NCBI GenBank assembly: GCA_000158155.1
Contig: DS999406.1
Coordinates: 330,466 to 394,465, forward strand
DNA from: a gamma proteobacterium NOR5-3
GTDB taxonomy: Bacteria; Pseudomonadota; Gammaproteobacteria; Pseudomonadales; Halieaceae
DNA: 64,000 nt
Reading direction: 5' to 3'
The notes below the pieces were generated by a model. It saw nothing but the letters and a program-made list of their open reading frames with translations. It had not been told where the DNA came from and did no database searches. The position numbers and the translations under genes are program-made. Positions 35,147 through 43,908 of this stretch are shown here, piece by piece (position 1 is the first letter of the stretch; each line of letters opens with the position of its first letter).

Positions 35147-36364
35147 TCAGCCCACGCCCATAGCCTGGCGAATGATACGCCGCTTCACCATCGGTAGCCC
35201 CGCCACCGTGCGCATACCGGTATTTCGCAACCAGCGCAGCGGCGGCGCATCCTGCTCAAACAGCCGCTTGAACCCGTCCATCGCCGCCATCATGGCAAGA
35301 TTATCTCCCTTGCGGCGGCGCTGGTAGCGACTCAGCACATCCATGCGACCCGGCCCCAGACCGCGGGCAAATGCCGTGTTCAGCTCCTCTGCCAGCACCT
35401 GCACATCGGCAAGGCCCAGATTAATGCCCTGCCCGGCAAGGGGGTGAATCGTGTGCGCGGCATCGCCCACCAGCGCAACCCCGGGCAACACGTAATCCAC
35501 CGCATGGCGCTGACGCAAGGGAAAAGCCTTGCGCGGCGCACAGGCCGTGACGTTGCCAAGGACATATTCACTCGCCTCGCCAAGCGCTTTGGCAAAAGCT
35601 GCGTCGGACCTGGCTAACAGCTCATCGGCCAAATGCTCCTCGATAGACCACACGATAGAACACAGCCGGTCATCGACACTGGACAGAGGTAGCAGGGCCA
35701 GAGGCCCGGTCTGCAAAAATCGCTGCCAGGCCGTGTGCTGATGACGGTTCTCAAATGCCACGGTGGTAACGATGGCTCGATGCCCGTATTCCCATTCCCG
35801 GGTACGCATACCCAGAAGCTCCCGAGTAGGCGAGAGAGCGCCATCGGCAGCGATAAGCAGTTGGCATCGCAGCCGCGTTCCGTCCTCCAGCAACACTACC
35901 GGCTCCGGATCTTCACGACTCAGGTCAGACAGGCGCGCGGGCGCCAAAACGCGAACACCACCAAGACTCTGAACTTTCCAGGCAAGCGCCGCGGTAATCA
36001 GGCGATTCTCAACAATCGTTCCTAGAGACTCTGCAGACACTTCCTGCGCGTCAAATTCGATGCGGCCGGTACCCTCCGCATCCCAAACAGTCATATGGTG
36101 GTAAGCGCAGCAGCGCGCGCCCTCGATGGCCGGCCAGGCACCCAACTGCTTGAGAAAATCGATGGATCGTGGCGTCAGCGCACTGACCCGGGCATCGTAA
36201 TCCTCAGGTAAATCCCCTGACACCGGCACAGTCTGAGGCAATTCCCGAGCCTCCAGTACCGCCACGCTGCGGCCAGAACCCGCCAAAGCGGCGGCCGCCG
36301 CCAGGCCGGCGATACCACCGCCGACGATGGCGATATCAACACTTTCACAGCCGGCCTCAGACAT
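35147..36364 (-). CDS. ubiI: Ubiquinone biosynthesis FAD monooxygenase, UbiI-like
   Basis: A 405-residue FAD-dependent aromatic hydroxylase of the UbiH/UbiF/UbiI family. The dinucleotide-binding motif is DIAIVGGGIAGLAAAAALAG and the second FAD motif is VALVGDAAHTIHPLAGQGIN. Its place directly after ubiH and the E. coli-like order favour UbiI (C5 hydroxylation), but UbiF cannot be excluded on motifs alone. The ATG at 36364 has GGAG about 7 bases upstream and overlaps the ubiH end by 8 bases. Confidence 0.85.
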   Translation of the reverse strand: MSEAGCESVDIAIVGGGIAGLAAAAALAGSGRSVAVLEARELPQTVPVSGDLPEDYDARVSALTPRSIDFLKQLGAWPAIEGARCCAYHHMTVWDAEGTGRIEFDAQEVSAESLGTIVENRLITAALAWKVQSLGGVRVLAPARLSDLSREDPEPVVLLEDGTRLRCQLLIAADGALSPTRELLGMRTREWEYGHRAIVTTVAFENRHQHTAWQRFLQTGPLALLPLSSVDDRLCSIVWSIEEHLADELLARSDAAFAKALGEASEYVLGNVTACAPRKAFPLRQRHAVDYVLPGVALVGDAAHTIHPLAGQGINLGLADVQVLAEELNTAFARGLGPGRMDVLSRYQRRRKGDNLAMMAAMDGFKRLFEQDAPPLRWLRNTGMRTVAGLPMVKRRIIRQAMGVG

Positions 36365-37604
36365 GTCGAGACTCCAGCGCCGCCATACCCGCCGCTTGCT
36401 GCACAAACTCCCGGCGCAGCAGCGGGAACATATCCATCCCTGACAAAGCCAGATCCCGGCCCAGGGACAGCAAGGGATCGCTCACCATAAACAAGGCAGG
36501 TAATCCATCGCTGGCGGCGATCGTTTGCGCCTGGTCCCGCTGACGGTCCCGGGCGTAGCTTGCCAGCACGGCGGTATCACCCACCTCGGTGGCCTTATCC
36601 ACAGCCTGCGCCAGCGTAGCTGTGAGCGCTGCCGCGTCACGCAACGCCAGGTTAAAACCCTGGCCCGCAACCGGATGCAGCGCATGCGCCGCGTTACCCA
36701 GGACCACACAGCCCCGTCTTACCTGCTCCAGAGCCTCGGTGAGGGCCAGCGGATAGCTATGACGCTCCCCCACGCGCAGAACCCGACCCAACCGATAACC
36801 AAAGGCATCAATCAGTGTCCGAGAAAAAACCTCCAGCCCGGCAATCTCAAGCGCCGCAGCCTCGGCCGGCGCCAGGGTCCAGACCAGAGCCATGCGATGC
36901 GGCGCCTGCTGTGAAGGTGGCAACGGCAGTAACGCCAGAGGGCCGGTAGCCGTGAAGCGCTCGTAGGCACAGCCGCCGTGATCTTTTTCGAAAGCCAGAT
37001 TAGCAATGAGCGCGCTCTGGCCGTAGGTTTTACGCTGCGTGAGGAATCCGAGCTTCTCGCGCAGCGTCGACTCTGCACCATCGGCTATCACCAGCAGGTC
37101 GGCGTCAATCTCTTCCTGGTTTAGGCTGACCCGCACACCCGGGCCCCGGGGCGTGGCATCGGTCACCCGGTCGGGGCAGCGCAGGCTCAGGCGCGGACAG
37201 TCATGTGCCGCTGCCAGCAGCGTCCGGCCAAGACAGGGGTTCTCCACCACCCAACCCAATGCATCCCAACCCTGCTCGGCGCTGGAAAGCAGACTGCTTC
37301 CAAAGCGGCCGCGTCGCGACACGTGAATCTGATTGATCGCAGCCAGACCCGGCAGCAGAGCGTTCCAAAGCCCAAGCTCACGAAACAGCGTGGCGGTGCT
37401 GTAACTCAGCGCAGTAGAACGGGCATCAAAAGACGGGTGATAGCCTCCCGGAGCATCTCCCGGTGCAGGCAGCGCCCGCCCTTCTACCAGGGTGATACGG
37501 GTAGCATCGGGCAGTTGTTCATGCAGCAGCAAGGCCAGGCTCAGGCCGACCATGCCGCCCCCGGCAATGACAATATGCGGTGCCGTAGCACTCACTGCAT
37601 CCAC
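36357..37604 (-). CDS. ubiH: 2-octaprenyl-6-methoxyphenol hydroxylase, UbiH-like
   Basis: A 415-residue FAD monooxygenase of ubiquinone synthesis (C1 hydroxylation in the UbiH type). FAD motifs are HIVIAGGGMVGLSLALLLHE near the start and CVVLGNAAHALHPVAGQGFN, ending with NLALRD. The gene overlaps pepP by 13 bases and ubiI by 8, so the three form a tight operon. The order pepP-ubiH-ubiI matches E. coli. The call between UbiH and its paralogs rests partly on this synteny. Confidence 0.88.
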   Translation of the reverse strand: MDAVSATAPHIVIAGGGMVGLSLALLLHEQLPDATRITLVEGRALPAPGDAPGGYHPSFDARSTALSYSTATLFRELGLWNALLPGLAAINQIHVSRRGRFGSSLLSSAEQGWDALGWVVENPCLGRTLLAAAHDCPRLSLRCPDRVTDATPRGPGVRVSLNQEEIDADLLVIADGAESTLREKLGFLTQRKTYGQSALIANLAFEKDHGGCAYERFTATGPLALLPLPPSQQAPHRMALVWTLAPAEAAALEIAGLEVFSRTLIDAFGYRLGRVLRVGERHSYPLALTEALEQVRRGCVVLGNAAHALHPVAGQGFNLALRDAAALTATLAQAVDKATEVGDTAVLASYARDRQRDQAQTIAASDGLPALFMVSDPLLSLGRDLALSGMDMFPLLRREFVQQAAGMAALESRHV

Positions 37605-38950
37605 TCCTCTACTTCTTCGCTGGTTCGCGGTAAGCCGCTACTGAGCAACTCGTAGCCCTGTGCGGTAATCACAACATCGTCCTCAATACGCACGCCCATA
37701 CCCCGCCAGGCGGCGGGAACATTCAGGTTATCCGGCGATACATAAATGCCCGGCTCCACCGTGAGTGCCATGCCCGGCTCCAACTGTCGCCACTCGCCCC
37801 CGGGGCGGTAATCGCCCACGTCGTGCACATCCAGGCCCAGCCAGTGTCCCACTCGATGCATATAAAAATCCTGATACGCGCCCTCTTCGATGAGCCGGCT
37901 TACGTTGCCCCGCAGGAGGCCAAGATCTACAAGGCCGCTGGTAATCACATCAACGGTAGCAGAATGTGCGGCATTCCAGTCTCGTCCGGGCGCCAGAGCA
38001 TCAAAAGCCGCCTGCTGCGCGGCCAGCGTGAGCTCATACAGCGCTCGCTGCCTTTTACTGAAGCGCCCGCTCACGGGAAAGGTACGGGTGACGTCCGCTG
38101 CATAACCGCGGTACTCACAGCCCGCATCGATCAGCACAAGATCGCCCCGCTTTAAACGCTGCTGGTTGTTGATGTAATGCATGGTGCAGGCGTTGGCACC
38201 ACCAGCGACGATACTGGGATAGGCCGCGTGGCGAGCACCATGACGCGCAAACTCGTGTAACAGCTCTGCTTCCAGTTGGTACTCGTACATACCGGGACGG
38301 CACTGGCGCATGGCACGACGATGCGCCAGCACGGTTATGGCAGCCGCCTGACGCATCTGGCGTATTTCAGCCACGGATTTAAACAGCCGCTGCTCGTGCA
38401 ACAAATGATCCAGGTCCGTAAATTCGCCCGGGGGAACGGCGCCGGCGGCGACTTTACTGCGGATACTGTTCACCCAGGCCATCACCCGGGCATCAAACTC
38501 CCGACTGCGACCCATGGAGTAGTAAACCCGATCACGCCCCTCGATCAGCCCGGGGAGAATGTCGTCGATGTCGCTCAGCGGAAACGCATCATCCGCGCCA
38601 TAGCGCTCACAGGCCGCATCTGCACCCACTCGCTCGCCGTTCCAAAGCTCTTCGCGCGGGTCTTTTTCGTGGCAGAAAAGAACATACTCGCCGTACTCCC
38701 GCCCCGGGAGAAACACCGCGGCGGCGTCGGGCTCGGGAAATCCCGTAAGGTAATGAAAGTCGCTGTCCTGACGAAAAGGAAACTCCGTGTCCCGGCTGCG
38801 CGTCGCCAGCGAGCCAGCGGTGACAATAGCGATACTGTTGTGCTCAAGCATACCCAGTAACTGGTGTCGCCGACGCCGGAAATCCCCACGAGGGATGTTA
38901 GCCACGCGTTCTGAAAGTTCGGGCTCTGACAGCGACTGGGCTTCAGTCAT
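37592..38950 (-). CDS. pepP: Xaa-Pro aminopeptidase
   Basis: A 452-residue M24 metallopeptidase that removes the N-terminal residue before proline. Metal ligands appear in the usual order: Asp in LVLIDAGCEYRGYAADVTRT (two Asp), His in HRVGHWLGLDVHDVG, Glu in LTVEPGIY and Glu in GVRIEDDVVIT. An N-terminal creatinase-like domain (about residues 20-150) precedes the catalytic half. Only 3 bases separate it from the YgfB-family gene upstream. Confidence 0.95.
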   Translation of the reverse strand: MTEAQSLSEPELSERVANIPRGDFRRRRHQLLGMLEHNSIAIVTAGSLATRSRDTEFPFRQDSDFHYLTGFPEPDAAAVFLPGREYGEYVLFCHEKDPREELWNGERVGADAACERYGADDAFPLSDIDDILPGLIEGRDRVYYSMGRSREFDARVMAWVNSIRSKVAAGAVPPGEFTDLDHLLHEQRLFKSVAEIRQMRQAAAITVLAHRRAMRQCRPGMYEYQLEAELLHEFARHGARHAAYPSIVAGGANACTMHYINNQQRLKRGDLVLIDAGCEYRGYAADVTRTFPVSGRFSKRQRALYELTLAAQQAAFDALAPGRDWNAAHSATVDVITSGLVDLGLLRGNVSRLIEEGAYQDFYMHRVGHWLGLDVHDVGDYRPGGEWRQLEPGMALTVEPGIYVSPDNLNVPAAWRGMGVRIEDDVVITAQGYELLSSGLPRTSEEVEEWMQ

Positions 38951-38953
38951 TGT

Positions 38954-39556
38954 TCATCGATCGCTTAAAGGGGGAGCGGGCTCATCACCGCCAACACCGG
39001 CGTCCAACATAACGTTCATGGCCGCCACGCGCAGATACTCCAGCAACTCGTAGTAGGCATCCTCGGCGGCATTGCTGTCCTGATCATCATCGTCTACGGC
39101 AGCCTGGGCAATGGCCGCAAAGTCGCGCAAAGCCTCTGCGCTATCAGGCAGGACCGCCTCGCCCTGGCCTTCGGACTTCACCCGGGCCTGGGCATAACCG
39201 CTCAGAAAACCGCGGCACCATTGCGCCATGGCTTCAATCCTCTGCGACAACTCCAACTCGTCGTCCGGGAGCAGGGGCTGAAAGTCAAAAGAGCCCTCGC
39301 CGAGGCTTTCGATGGCTGTGGTGCGCAAACTGGCGACGTCGTCTGCCAAAGAACCGTGAAGAGCGATATCCAGGGTTTGTTCCAGTTCGGCCAAGAGTGC
39401 TGCTTCGCCACCGCGAAGGCCACCGCCGAGGAGTCCGCAGAGGCAACCATGCAATTCCGCGGGGGACAACATTTCGCCTTGCTCAAGCAGTGCATTGGCA
39501 AGATCGTCAAAAAACGCCGAGATGGAGTCGGCGGGATGTGGGTCGAGGATAGACAA
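38954..39556 (-). CDS. ygfB: YgfB/UPF0149-family protein
   Basis: A 200-residue protein of the UPF0149 (YgfB) family, with unknown molecular function in most bacteria. The core LSPAELHGCLCGLLGGGL, the later WCRGFLSGYAQA and the acidic end AYYELLEYLRVAAMNVML are typical. No in-frame ATG precedes the domain. A TTG at 39556 with GGAA about 6 bases upstream is the best start, and earlier TTG or GTG codons are possible. It diverges from the small coiled-coil gene and zapA, as in E. coli. Confidence 0.88.
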   Translation of the reverse strand: MSILDPHPADSISAFFDDLANALLEQGEMLSPAELHGCLCGLLGGGLRGGEAALLAELEQTLDIALHGSLADDVASLRTTAIESLGEGSFDFQPLLPDDELELSQRIEAMAQWCRGFLSGYAQARVKSEGQGEAVLPDSAEALRDFAAIAQAAVDDDDQDSNAAEDAYYELLEYLRVAAMNVMLDAGVGGDEPAPPLSDR

Positions 39557-39648
39557 TGTGATTTCCAGAGCGCGTTTGCGCCGTTGACCTGTCTGAATAC
39601 GGACCCTATAGTGCCGACAACCCTCCGCGTCACGCAAGTTATGTCTGC

Positions 39649-39858
39649 ATGTCCGATGATGTTTTAAAAACCCTGGAAGACAAGATCGATCAACTGATCG
39701 CTCTGTGCGCCCAGCTCAACCTCGAGAATCAGGCCCTGAAGCGGGAAAACCTGGGTTTCCAGCAGGAGCGTAGAGACCTGATCGCCAAGAATGATCTGGC
39801 CCGGGCACGGGTCGAAGCCACCTTACAGCGCCTGCGCAGCATGGAGGCAGCATCATGA
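39649..39858 (+). CDS. Small coiled-coil protein, TIGR02449/ZapB-like
   Basis: A 69-residue protein that is almost entirely coiled coil (KIDQLIALCAQLNLENQALK ... ERRDLIAKNDLARARV). It resembles the TIGR02449 group of short proteins encoded directly upstream of zapA in gammaproteobacteria, and in overall build ZapB. Its stop overlaps the zapA start by four bases (ATGA), so the two are coupled. A division-related role is inferred from this linkage only. The ribosome-binding site is weak. Confidence 0.82.
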   Translation: MSDDVLKTLEDKIDQLIALCAQLNLENQALKRENLGFQQERRDLIAKNDLARARVEATLQRLRSMEAAS

Positions 39859-40220
39859 GTGCCAACGCAAGCACCTTTTCTGTCACCATTTTGGAAAAGG
39901 AATATCAGGTAGCCTGTCCGAAAGACCAGCAAGCAGAACTCCTGCTATCTGCCCGGCATCTGGACGAGCAAATGCGTGCAATCCGCGCCACGGGCAAAGT
40001 TATCGGACTCGAGCGCATTGCCGTGATGGCAGCTTTGAATATCAGTCATGAGCTTCTGCAAGCCCGTAATGGGGTCGCCAGTGACGCCGCTAAAGACAGC
40101 GACAGTAGCAACCCGGGCTCCGCCAAAGGCAACGAGGTAGCGGATCCTGCGGGGTTGTCCAGCCTGAACGCGAAACTCGATGAAGCGCTGCATCAGCTGC
40201 GCCAGCTCGAAATAGGCTGA
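39855..40220 (+). CDS. zapA: Cell division protein ZapA
   Basis: A 121-residue ZapA, which binds and cross-links FtsZ filaments at the division site. The N-terminal domain TFSVTILEKEYQVACPKDQQ, then LLLSARHLDEQMRAIRA and GLERIAVMAALNISHELL, is normal. The C-terminal half is a coiled coil for tetramer formation, with a Ser/Asp-rich linker in the middle. It is followed by 6S RNA and fau, the standard gammaproteobacterial order. Confidence 0.94.
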   Translation: MSANASTFSVTILEKEYQVACPKDQQAELLLSARHLDEQMRAIRATGKVIGLERIAVMAALNISHELLQARNGVASDAAKDSDSSNPGSAKGNEVADPAGLSSLNAKLDEALHQLRQLEIG

Positions 40221-40262
40221 ATCAAGCCCGGGGGCCTGGCACTCAGCCTCTTTCAGATACGC

Positions 40263-40268
40263 TATACT
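40263..40268 (+). promoter_or_regulatory. -10 box of the 6S RNA promoter
   Basis: TATACT, placed 6 bases before the inferred 6S RNA start. No clear -35 box was seen. Confidence 0.55.
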
Positions 40269-40274
40269 CCACTA

Positions 40275-40451
40275 CGGTCCCTGGTGCATTTGCCAGACAT
40301 TCTGTCCTCGAGCCGATAAGCGTTAACCGGGGGTGACCGTTGACGTTGGTGTGCAAGTCCGGCATGACCGGGAAGCCTTATGCGTCACGGAAGCCACCAC
40401 CTTGAACCATCGGGTTCAAGGGCCGTACCGTCAGCGGTGCTCCGGGTACCG
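40275..40451 (+). ncRNA. ssrS: 6S RNA
   Basis: This 177-base stretch has the sequence landmarks of 6S RNA, which binds the housekeeping RNA polymerase holoenzyme as a promoter mimic. GAGCCGATA lies on the 5' side, GAAGCCTTA in the middle, and CACCTTGAACC followed by GGGTTCAAGGG forms the 3' hairpin. The two ends (CGGTCCCTGG and CCGGGTACCG) can pair to close the long rod. Its location between zapA and fau is the classic one. Ends are estimated from pairing and the -10 box, to within a few bases. Confidence 0.93.
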
Positions 40452-40457
40452 ATTTTT

Positions 40458-40631
40458 ATGTCCGCGATTTATCAACACAATTGTCCCGCTCTTCGTTCAC
40501 CAGGCACTTCGGCTGGCACTTCGGCTGGCACTTCGGCTGGCAGTTCAGCTGTTAGCGCGTTGAATAAGACGAGCCAGCCCTCACACCGGCAGCCGGCGCC
40601 AGGGCCCGCACCTAACGGGTGTGTACCGTGA
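40458..40631 (+). CDS. Possible small repeat-containing ORF coupled to fau
   Basis: A 57-codon frame starting at ATG 40458, directly after 6S RNA. It reads through a 12-bp tandem repeat giving three copies of GTSA plus one GSSA, then a Pro/Ser-rich tail. Its TGA overlaps the GTG of fau by four bases. No ribosome-binding site is visible, and composition is low-complexity, so it may only be 6S processing-region or leader sequence. It could act as a leader peptide for fau. Confidence 0.25.
   Translation: MSAIYQHNCPALRSPGTSAGTSAGTSAGSSAVSALNKTSQPSHRQPAPGPAPNGCVP
40504..40551 (+). repeat. 12-bp tandem repeat, four copies
   Basis: Three identical copies of GCACTTCGGCTG followed by GCAGTTCAGCTG (two mismatches). 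It lies in the 6S RNA-fau spacer. The unit is a multiple of three, so copy-number change would keep the local frame open. Confidence 0.9.
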
Positions 40632-41212
40632 GCGGCGACAACGTGTCTCGCTCTGAGTGGCGTCGGCGCCTGCGGGAAAAACGTCGCAGCATCGACAGCG
40701 CCCGCGCTCAGGCCGCCTCACTGCGCGTTGCAACACAGCTGGGCAACGATCCGCTGTGGCAGGCCGGGCACATAGCGCTTTATCTATGCAACGACGGTGA
40801 GCTCGACCCCCGGGCCATCGCGCAGGCAGCATGGGAAGCGGGTAAACATCTGTATCTCCCGATAATCACCGCCTCGGGCATGCAGTTTTGCCCCTGGCAC
40901 GCAGGCGAGCCGCTTCAGGCAAATCGCTATGGCATTGGGGAGCCCCCGGGTGAACCAGTGGCGGCAAGCATCCTCGAGCTACTGATATTACCTACAGTTG
41001 GATGGACCACCAGCGGCTTTCGCCTGGGTATGGGCGGGGGTTACTACGATCGGTTTCTGGCGCAGGACAATGGCAGCGGTGCGCTGCGTCTGGGGCTTGC
41101 CTACGATTGTCAGCACGAAGATGCGCTGGACGAATTACGAGAGGCCTGGGATCAACCGCTCCATGGCGTTATTACGGAAAGTGGTGTCAGGCGATTTACA
41201 GGGTGTAGCTAG
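40628..41212 (+). CDS. fau: 5-formyltetrahydrofolate cyclo-ligase
   Basis: A 194-residue enzyme that converts 5-formyl-THF to 5,10-methenyl-THF with ATP. The opening WRRRLREKRRSIDSARAQ and the C-terminal FRLGMGGGYYDRFLA are the family signatures. GIGEPPGEP is a slightly short form of the middle loop. Starts at GTG 40619 and GTG 40628 are both possible; the second overlaps the small upstream frame. As in E. coli, fau follows the 6S RNA gene and may be cut from the same transcript. It converges with a small membrane-protein gene, the stop codons overlapping. Confidence 0.93.
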   Translation: MSGDNVSRSEWRRRLREKRRSIDSARAQAASLRVATQLGNDPLWQAGHIALYLCNDGELDPRAIAQAAWEAGKHLYLPIITASGMQFCPWHAGEPLQANRYGIGEPPGEPVAASILELLILPTVGWTTSGFRLGMGGGYYDRFLAQDNGSGALRLGLAYDCQHEDALDELREAWDQPLHGVITESGVRRFTGCS

Positions 41213-41355
41213 CGATCAGTGATGACACCTGCCTGCAAAGGTGACGCGGGCGCTTCTACAGATGAGTTCGCAGACATGGGGAGTAGCAATGTAATCACCA
41301 CGCCTAAGCCAAAGACCGCAGTTAAGACAAACAACATGTCAGGGCGCTGTTTCAC
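41209..41355 (-). CDS. 48-residue single-span membrane protein
   Basis: A short gene not represented by any long ORF. GTG start at 41355 with AGGA about 6 bases upstream, stop TAG at 41209-41211. The protein begins MKQRPDMLFVL, has one membrane segment (about residues 7-26, LFVLTAVFGLGVVITLLLP) and ends with a polar tail. Two positive residues before the helix suggest the N-terminus stays in the cytoplasm. A plausible promoter lies just upstream. The stop overlaps the fau stop on the other strand by two bases. Family and function are not recognised. Confidence 0.6.
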   Translation of the reverse strand: MKQRPDMLFVLTAVFGLGVVITLLLPMSANSSVEAPASPLQAGVITDR

Positions 41356-41373
41356 ACAATATCCTGTCAATAA

Positions 41374-41404
41374 ATTCTATGGTGGCAGACCAATAAACTG
41401 TCAT
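41374..41404 (-). promoter_or_regulatory. Putative promoter of the 48-residue protein gene
   Basis: Reading the minus strand, ATGACA (41404-41399) and TAGAAT (41379-41374) are separated by 19 bases. Each matches five of six consensus positions. The predicted start lies about 10 bases before the AGGA box. The spacer is two bases longer than ideal. Confidence 0.35.
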
Positions 41405-41510
41405 TCGCGTGCAGCAAAGTTTAAGCCACGTACGCTTTTTTGTAACTATGTCACAAATATGGCATGGAATACCTGATAGAGCAAGCCGTCTACGTCTGAG
41501 GCCAGGTGTA

Positions 41511-43046
41511 TTAGCGGCCAGCGTCGGGACGCCCGAGGTACAGGCGATAGGCTGCGTTGTCTGTCTCATCCCAGTAGCGATAGCCAATGGCGTCCAGGCA
41601 GGCGCGCGCTTCCGACCGCTCTTTAGGGCCCACCTGCATACCCACCAGAATTCTTCCGTAAGCTGCACCATGATTGCGATAGTGGAATAGAGAAATGTTC
41701 CAGCGAGTCCCCAGCCCCGACAAAAACTTCAACAGCGCTCCGGGCCGCTCGGGAAATTCCACACGATACACGCGCTCCGAGGCGACACTTTCAGGCGCAA
41801 CGCCACCTACCATGTAGCGCACGTGGAGCTTGGCCATTTCGTTGTCTGTCAGATCCTCGCTCTCATAACCCTTGTCAGCAAGGTGGGCCAGGAGAGTGCG
41901 CAAATCATCGCCGCCGGGCTCCACAGACAGACCGACAAATATCCGCGCGTCCTGGTCACTGCTGTACCGGTAGTTGAACTCAGTGATGTTGCGTCGCCCC
42001 AAAGTGCTGCAAAACTTGCGAAAAGCCCCGGCTTGCTCCGGGATCGTGACACTGATCACCGCCTCGCGCTTCTCCCCGATCTCGGTCTGTTCAGAGATAT
42101 ATCGAAGTCGATCAAAATTGGTATTCGCACCGCTGAGCACGGCCAGTAACTGCTGCCCCTGGACGCCCTCGCGCTCTACATACTTTTTGAGCCCCGCCAA
42201 AGCCAATGCTCCGGCAGGCTCCGCAATGCCCCGGGTGTCCTCGAAGATATCCTTGATTGCCGCACACATTTCATCGGTGCTCGCGGTGATGACCTCATCA
42301 ACCGTCTCACGAATAATGCGAAAAGTTTCTTTACCCACCTGAGCCACCGCGCAGCCATCGGCGAACAAACCCACCTCGGGCAAAGTGACCCGCCGCCCCT
42401 TTTCCAGGGCTGCTTTCAGACAGGCAGCGTCCTCGGGCTCTACGCCGATGATTTTTGTGTTTGGCCATACGTAACGAATATAAGCCGCCATGCCCGCCAG
42501 CAAACCACCGCCACCCACGGGGATAAACACCGCGTCCAGAGGCTCCTGATGCTGCCGAACAATCTCCATCCCTACCGTGCCCTGCCCTGCGATCACATCC
42601 GGATCATCAAACGGGTGCACGTAGGTCAGTTCTTTTTGCTCCATCAACTTTTGAGCGTGCCTGGAAGCCTCGTCAAAGTTGTCGCCATGCAGAACAACAT
42701 GAGCTCCCCGGCCTCGAACTGCATCAACCTTAATGCTCGGCGTGGTTCGCGGCATCACGATAGTCGCGGAAACCCCCATGCGTTGCGCTGCCATCGCCAG
42801 GCCCTGGGCGTGATTGCCGGCAGAGGCGGTAATAACGCCCCGCGCCCGCTGCGCTGCGCTCAGGCGCGTCATTTTGTTGTAGGCGCCGCGCAGCTTGAAT
42901 GAGAATACCGGCTGCAGATCTTCGCGCTTCAGCCAGATACTGTTGCCAAATCGCTTGGATAACAGCATGGCTTGATCCACAGGAGTCTCCCGCGCCACGT
43001 CATAGACGCGCGCGTCGAGAATCCGCTTGATGTAGGACTCAGGCAT
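41511..43046 (-). CDS. ilvA: Threonine ammonia-lyase, biosynthetic
   Basis: A 511-residue PLP enzyme converting threonine to 2-oxobutanoate, the first step to isoleucine. The Schiff-base lysine is in PVFSFKLRGAYNKM, and the cofactor phosphate loop is VGGGGLLAG. Two ACT-like regulatory domains (about residues 330-415 and 425-510) indicate isoleucine feedback control. Length equals the E. coli enzyme. The ATG at 43046 is chosen because the extra N-terminal stretch from 43136 looks unlike protein, although no strong ribosome-binding site is present. It diverges from rpiA. Confidence 0.95.
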   Translation of the reverse strand: MPESYIKRILDARVYDVARETPVDQAMLLSKRFGNSIWLKREDLQPVFSFKLRGAYNKMTRLSAAQRARGVITASAGNHAQGLAMAAQRMGVSATIVMPRTTPSIKVDAVRGRGAHVVLHGDNFDEASRHAQKLMEQKELTYVHPFDDPDVIAGQGTVGMEIVRQHQEPLDAVFIPVGGGGLLAGMAAYIRYVWPNTKIIGVEPEDAACLKAALEKGRRVTLPEVGLFADGCAVAQVGKETFRIIRETVDEVITASTDEMCAAIKDIFEDTRGIAEPAGALALAGLKKYVEREGVQGQQLLAVLSGANTNFDRLRYISEQTEIGEKREAVISVTIPEQAGAFRKFCSTLGRRNITEFNYRYSSDQDARIFVGLSVEPGGDDLRTLLAHLADKGYESEDLTDNEMAKLHVRYMVGGVAPESVASERVYRVEFPERPGALLKFLSGLGTRWNISLFHYRNHGAAYGRILVGMQVGPKERSEARACLDAIGYRYWDETDNAAYRLYLGRPDAGR

Positions 43047-43215
43047 AGCAAGGGTCAACTGGTAAAACACGCATAGTAAAGCAGCGGCAGGCAGCTTGCA
43101 GCCCGCGTTTCGGGGACTCTTGCAACAAGTGGGCAAAAGTTTCTAAGACGCAGGCTCCCAGCTCTGCGTCTGCACGGGTACACTTAAGAAAACTCAGGCT
43201 CACCGCGAGATACCC

Positions 43216-43908
43216 ATGGATCAGGACAGCCTCAAGCTGAGCGTTGCCAAGGCAGCACTCGACATCATTGTGCCGCAGCTCGAACCCGACACCATATTGG
43301 GAATTGGAACCGGCTCTACCGCCAATATGTTTATTGATCTGCTGGCCGATGTCGCGCACCTCTTTGATGGCGCCGTCGCCAGCTCGCAGGCAAGTGCCGA
43401 GCGCCTCAAAAGTCACAACATTCCGGTGTATGACCTCAACGCTGTGAATCAGGTGGCGGTGTACATCGATGGCGCCGACGAATGCAATGAGGCCCTGGAG
43501 CTAATCAAAGGCGGTGGTGCGGCGCTCACGCGGGAGAAGATTGTCGCGGCGGTGGCCAGGGAATTTATCTGCATCGCCGATGGCAGCAAGTGGGTGCACA
43601 CCCTGGGGGAGTTTCCGCTCCCGGTAGAGGTCATTCCCATGGCGCGCAGTCACGTTGCCCGGGAGCTCGTCAAACTCGGCGGCGACCCGGTGCTTCGGGA
43701 GGGTGTGGTCACGGATAACGGCAACGTGATCCTCGACATCTACAATTTCGCTATCCCTCAGCCTCTGGCCACAGAGGCAAAGATTAACGGGATTGTCGGT
43801 GTGGTCTGTAATGGCCTGTTCGCGTTGCGCCCCGCCGATCGCCTGCTACTGGGCACCGCCGAAGGCGTGCGCGATATCAAGCGTCCAGAATCTTTCCTGG
43901 ATTCATAA
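43216..43908 (+). CDS. rpiA: Ribose-5-phosphate isomerase A
   Basis: A 230-residue enzyme interconverting ribose 5-phosphate and ribulose 5-phosphate. The conserved loops [35 protein letters not shown] and ALTREKIVA contain the catalytic Asp, Glu and Lys. The C-terminal part runs to [12 protein letters not shown]. The gene overlaps the FAD-linked oxidase gene on the opposite strand by 32 bases at the 3' ends. Its nearness to serA mirrors E. coli. Confidence 0.96.
   Translation: MDQDSLKLSVAKAALDIIVPQLEPDTILGIGTGSTANMFIDLLADVAHLFDGAVASSQASAERLKSHNIPVYDLNAVNQVAVYIDGADECNEALELIKGGGAALTREKIVAAVAREFICIADGSKWVHTLGEFPLPVEVIPMARSHVARELVKLGGDPVLREGVVTDNGNVILDIYNFAIPQPLATEAKINGIVGVVCNGLFALRPADRLLLGTAEGVRDIKRPESFLDS

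Noticed and set aside
43147-43170. Hairpin GACGCAG/CTGCGTC between ilvA and rpiA
   Set aside because: A possible attenuator or protein site, but there is no T run on either strand and no leader peptide rich in branched amino acids was seen.
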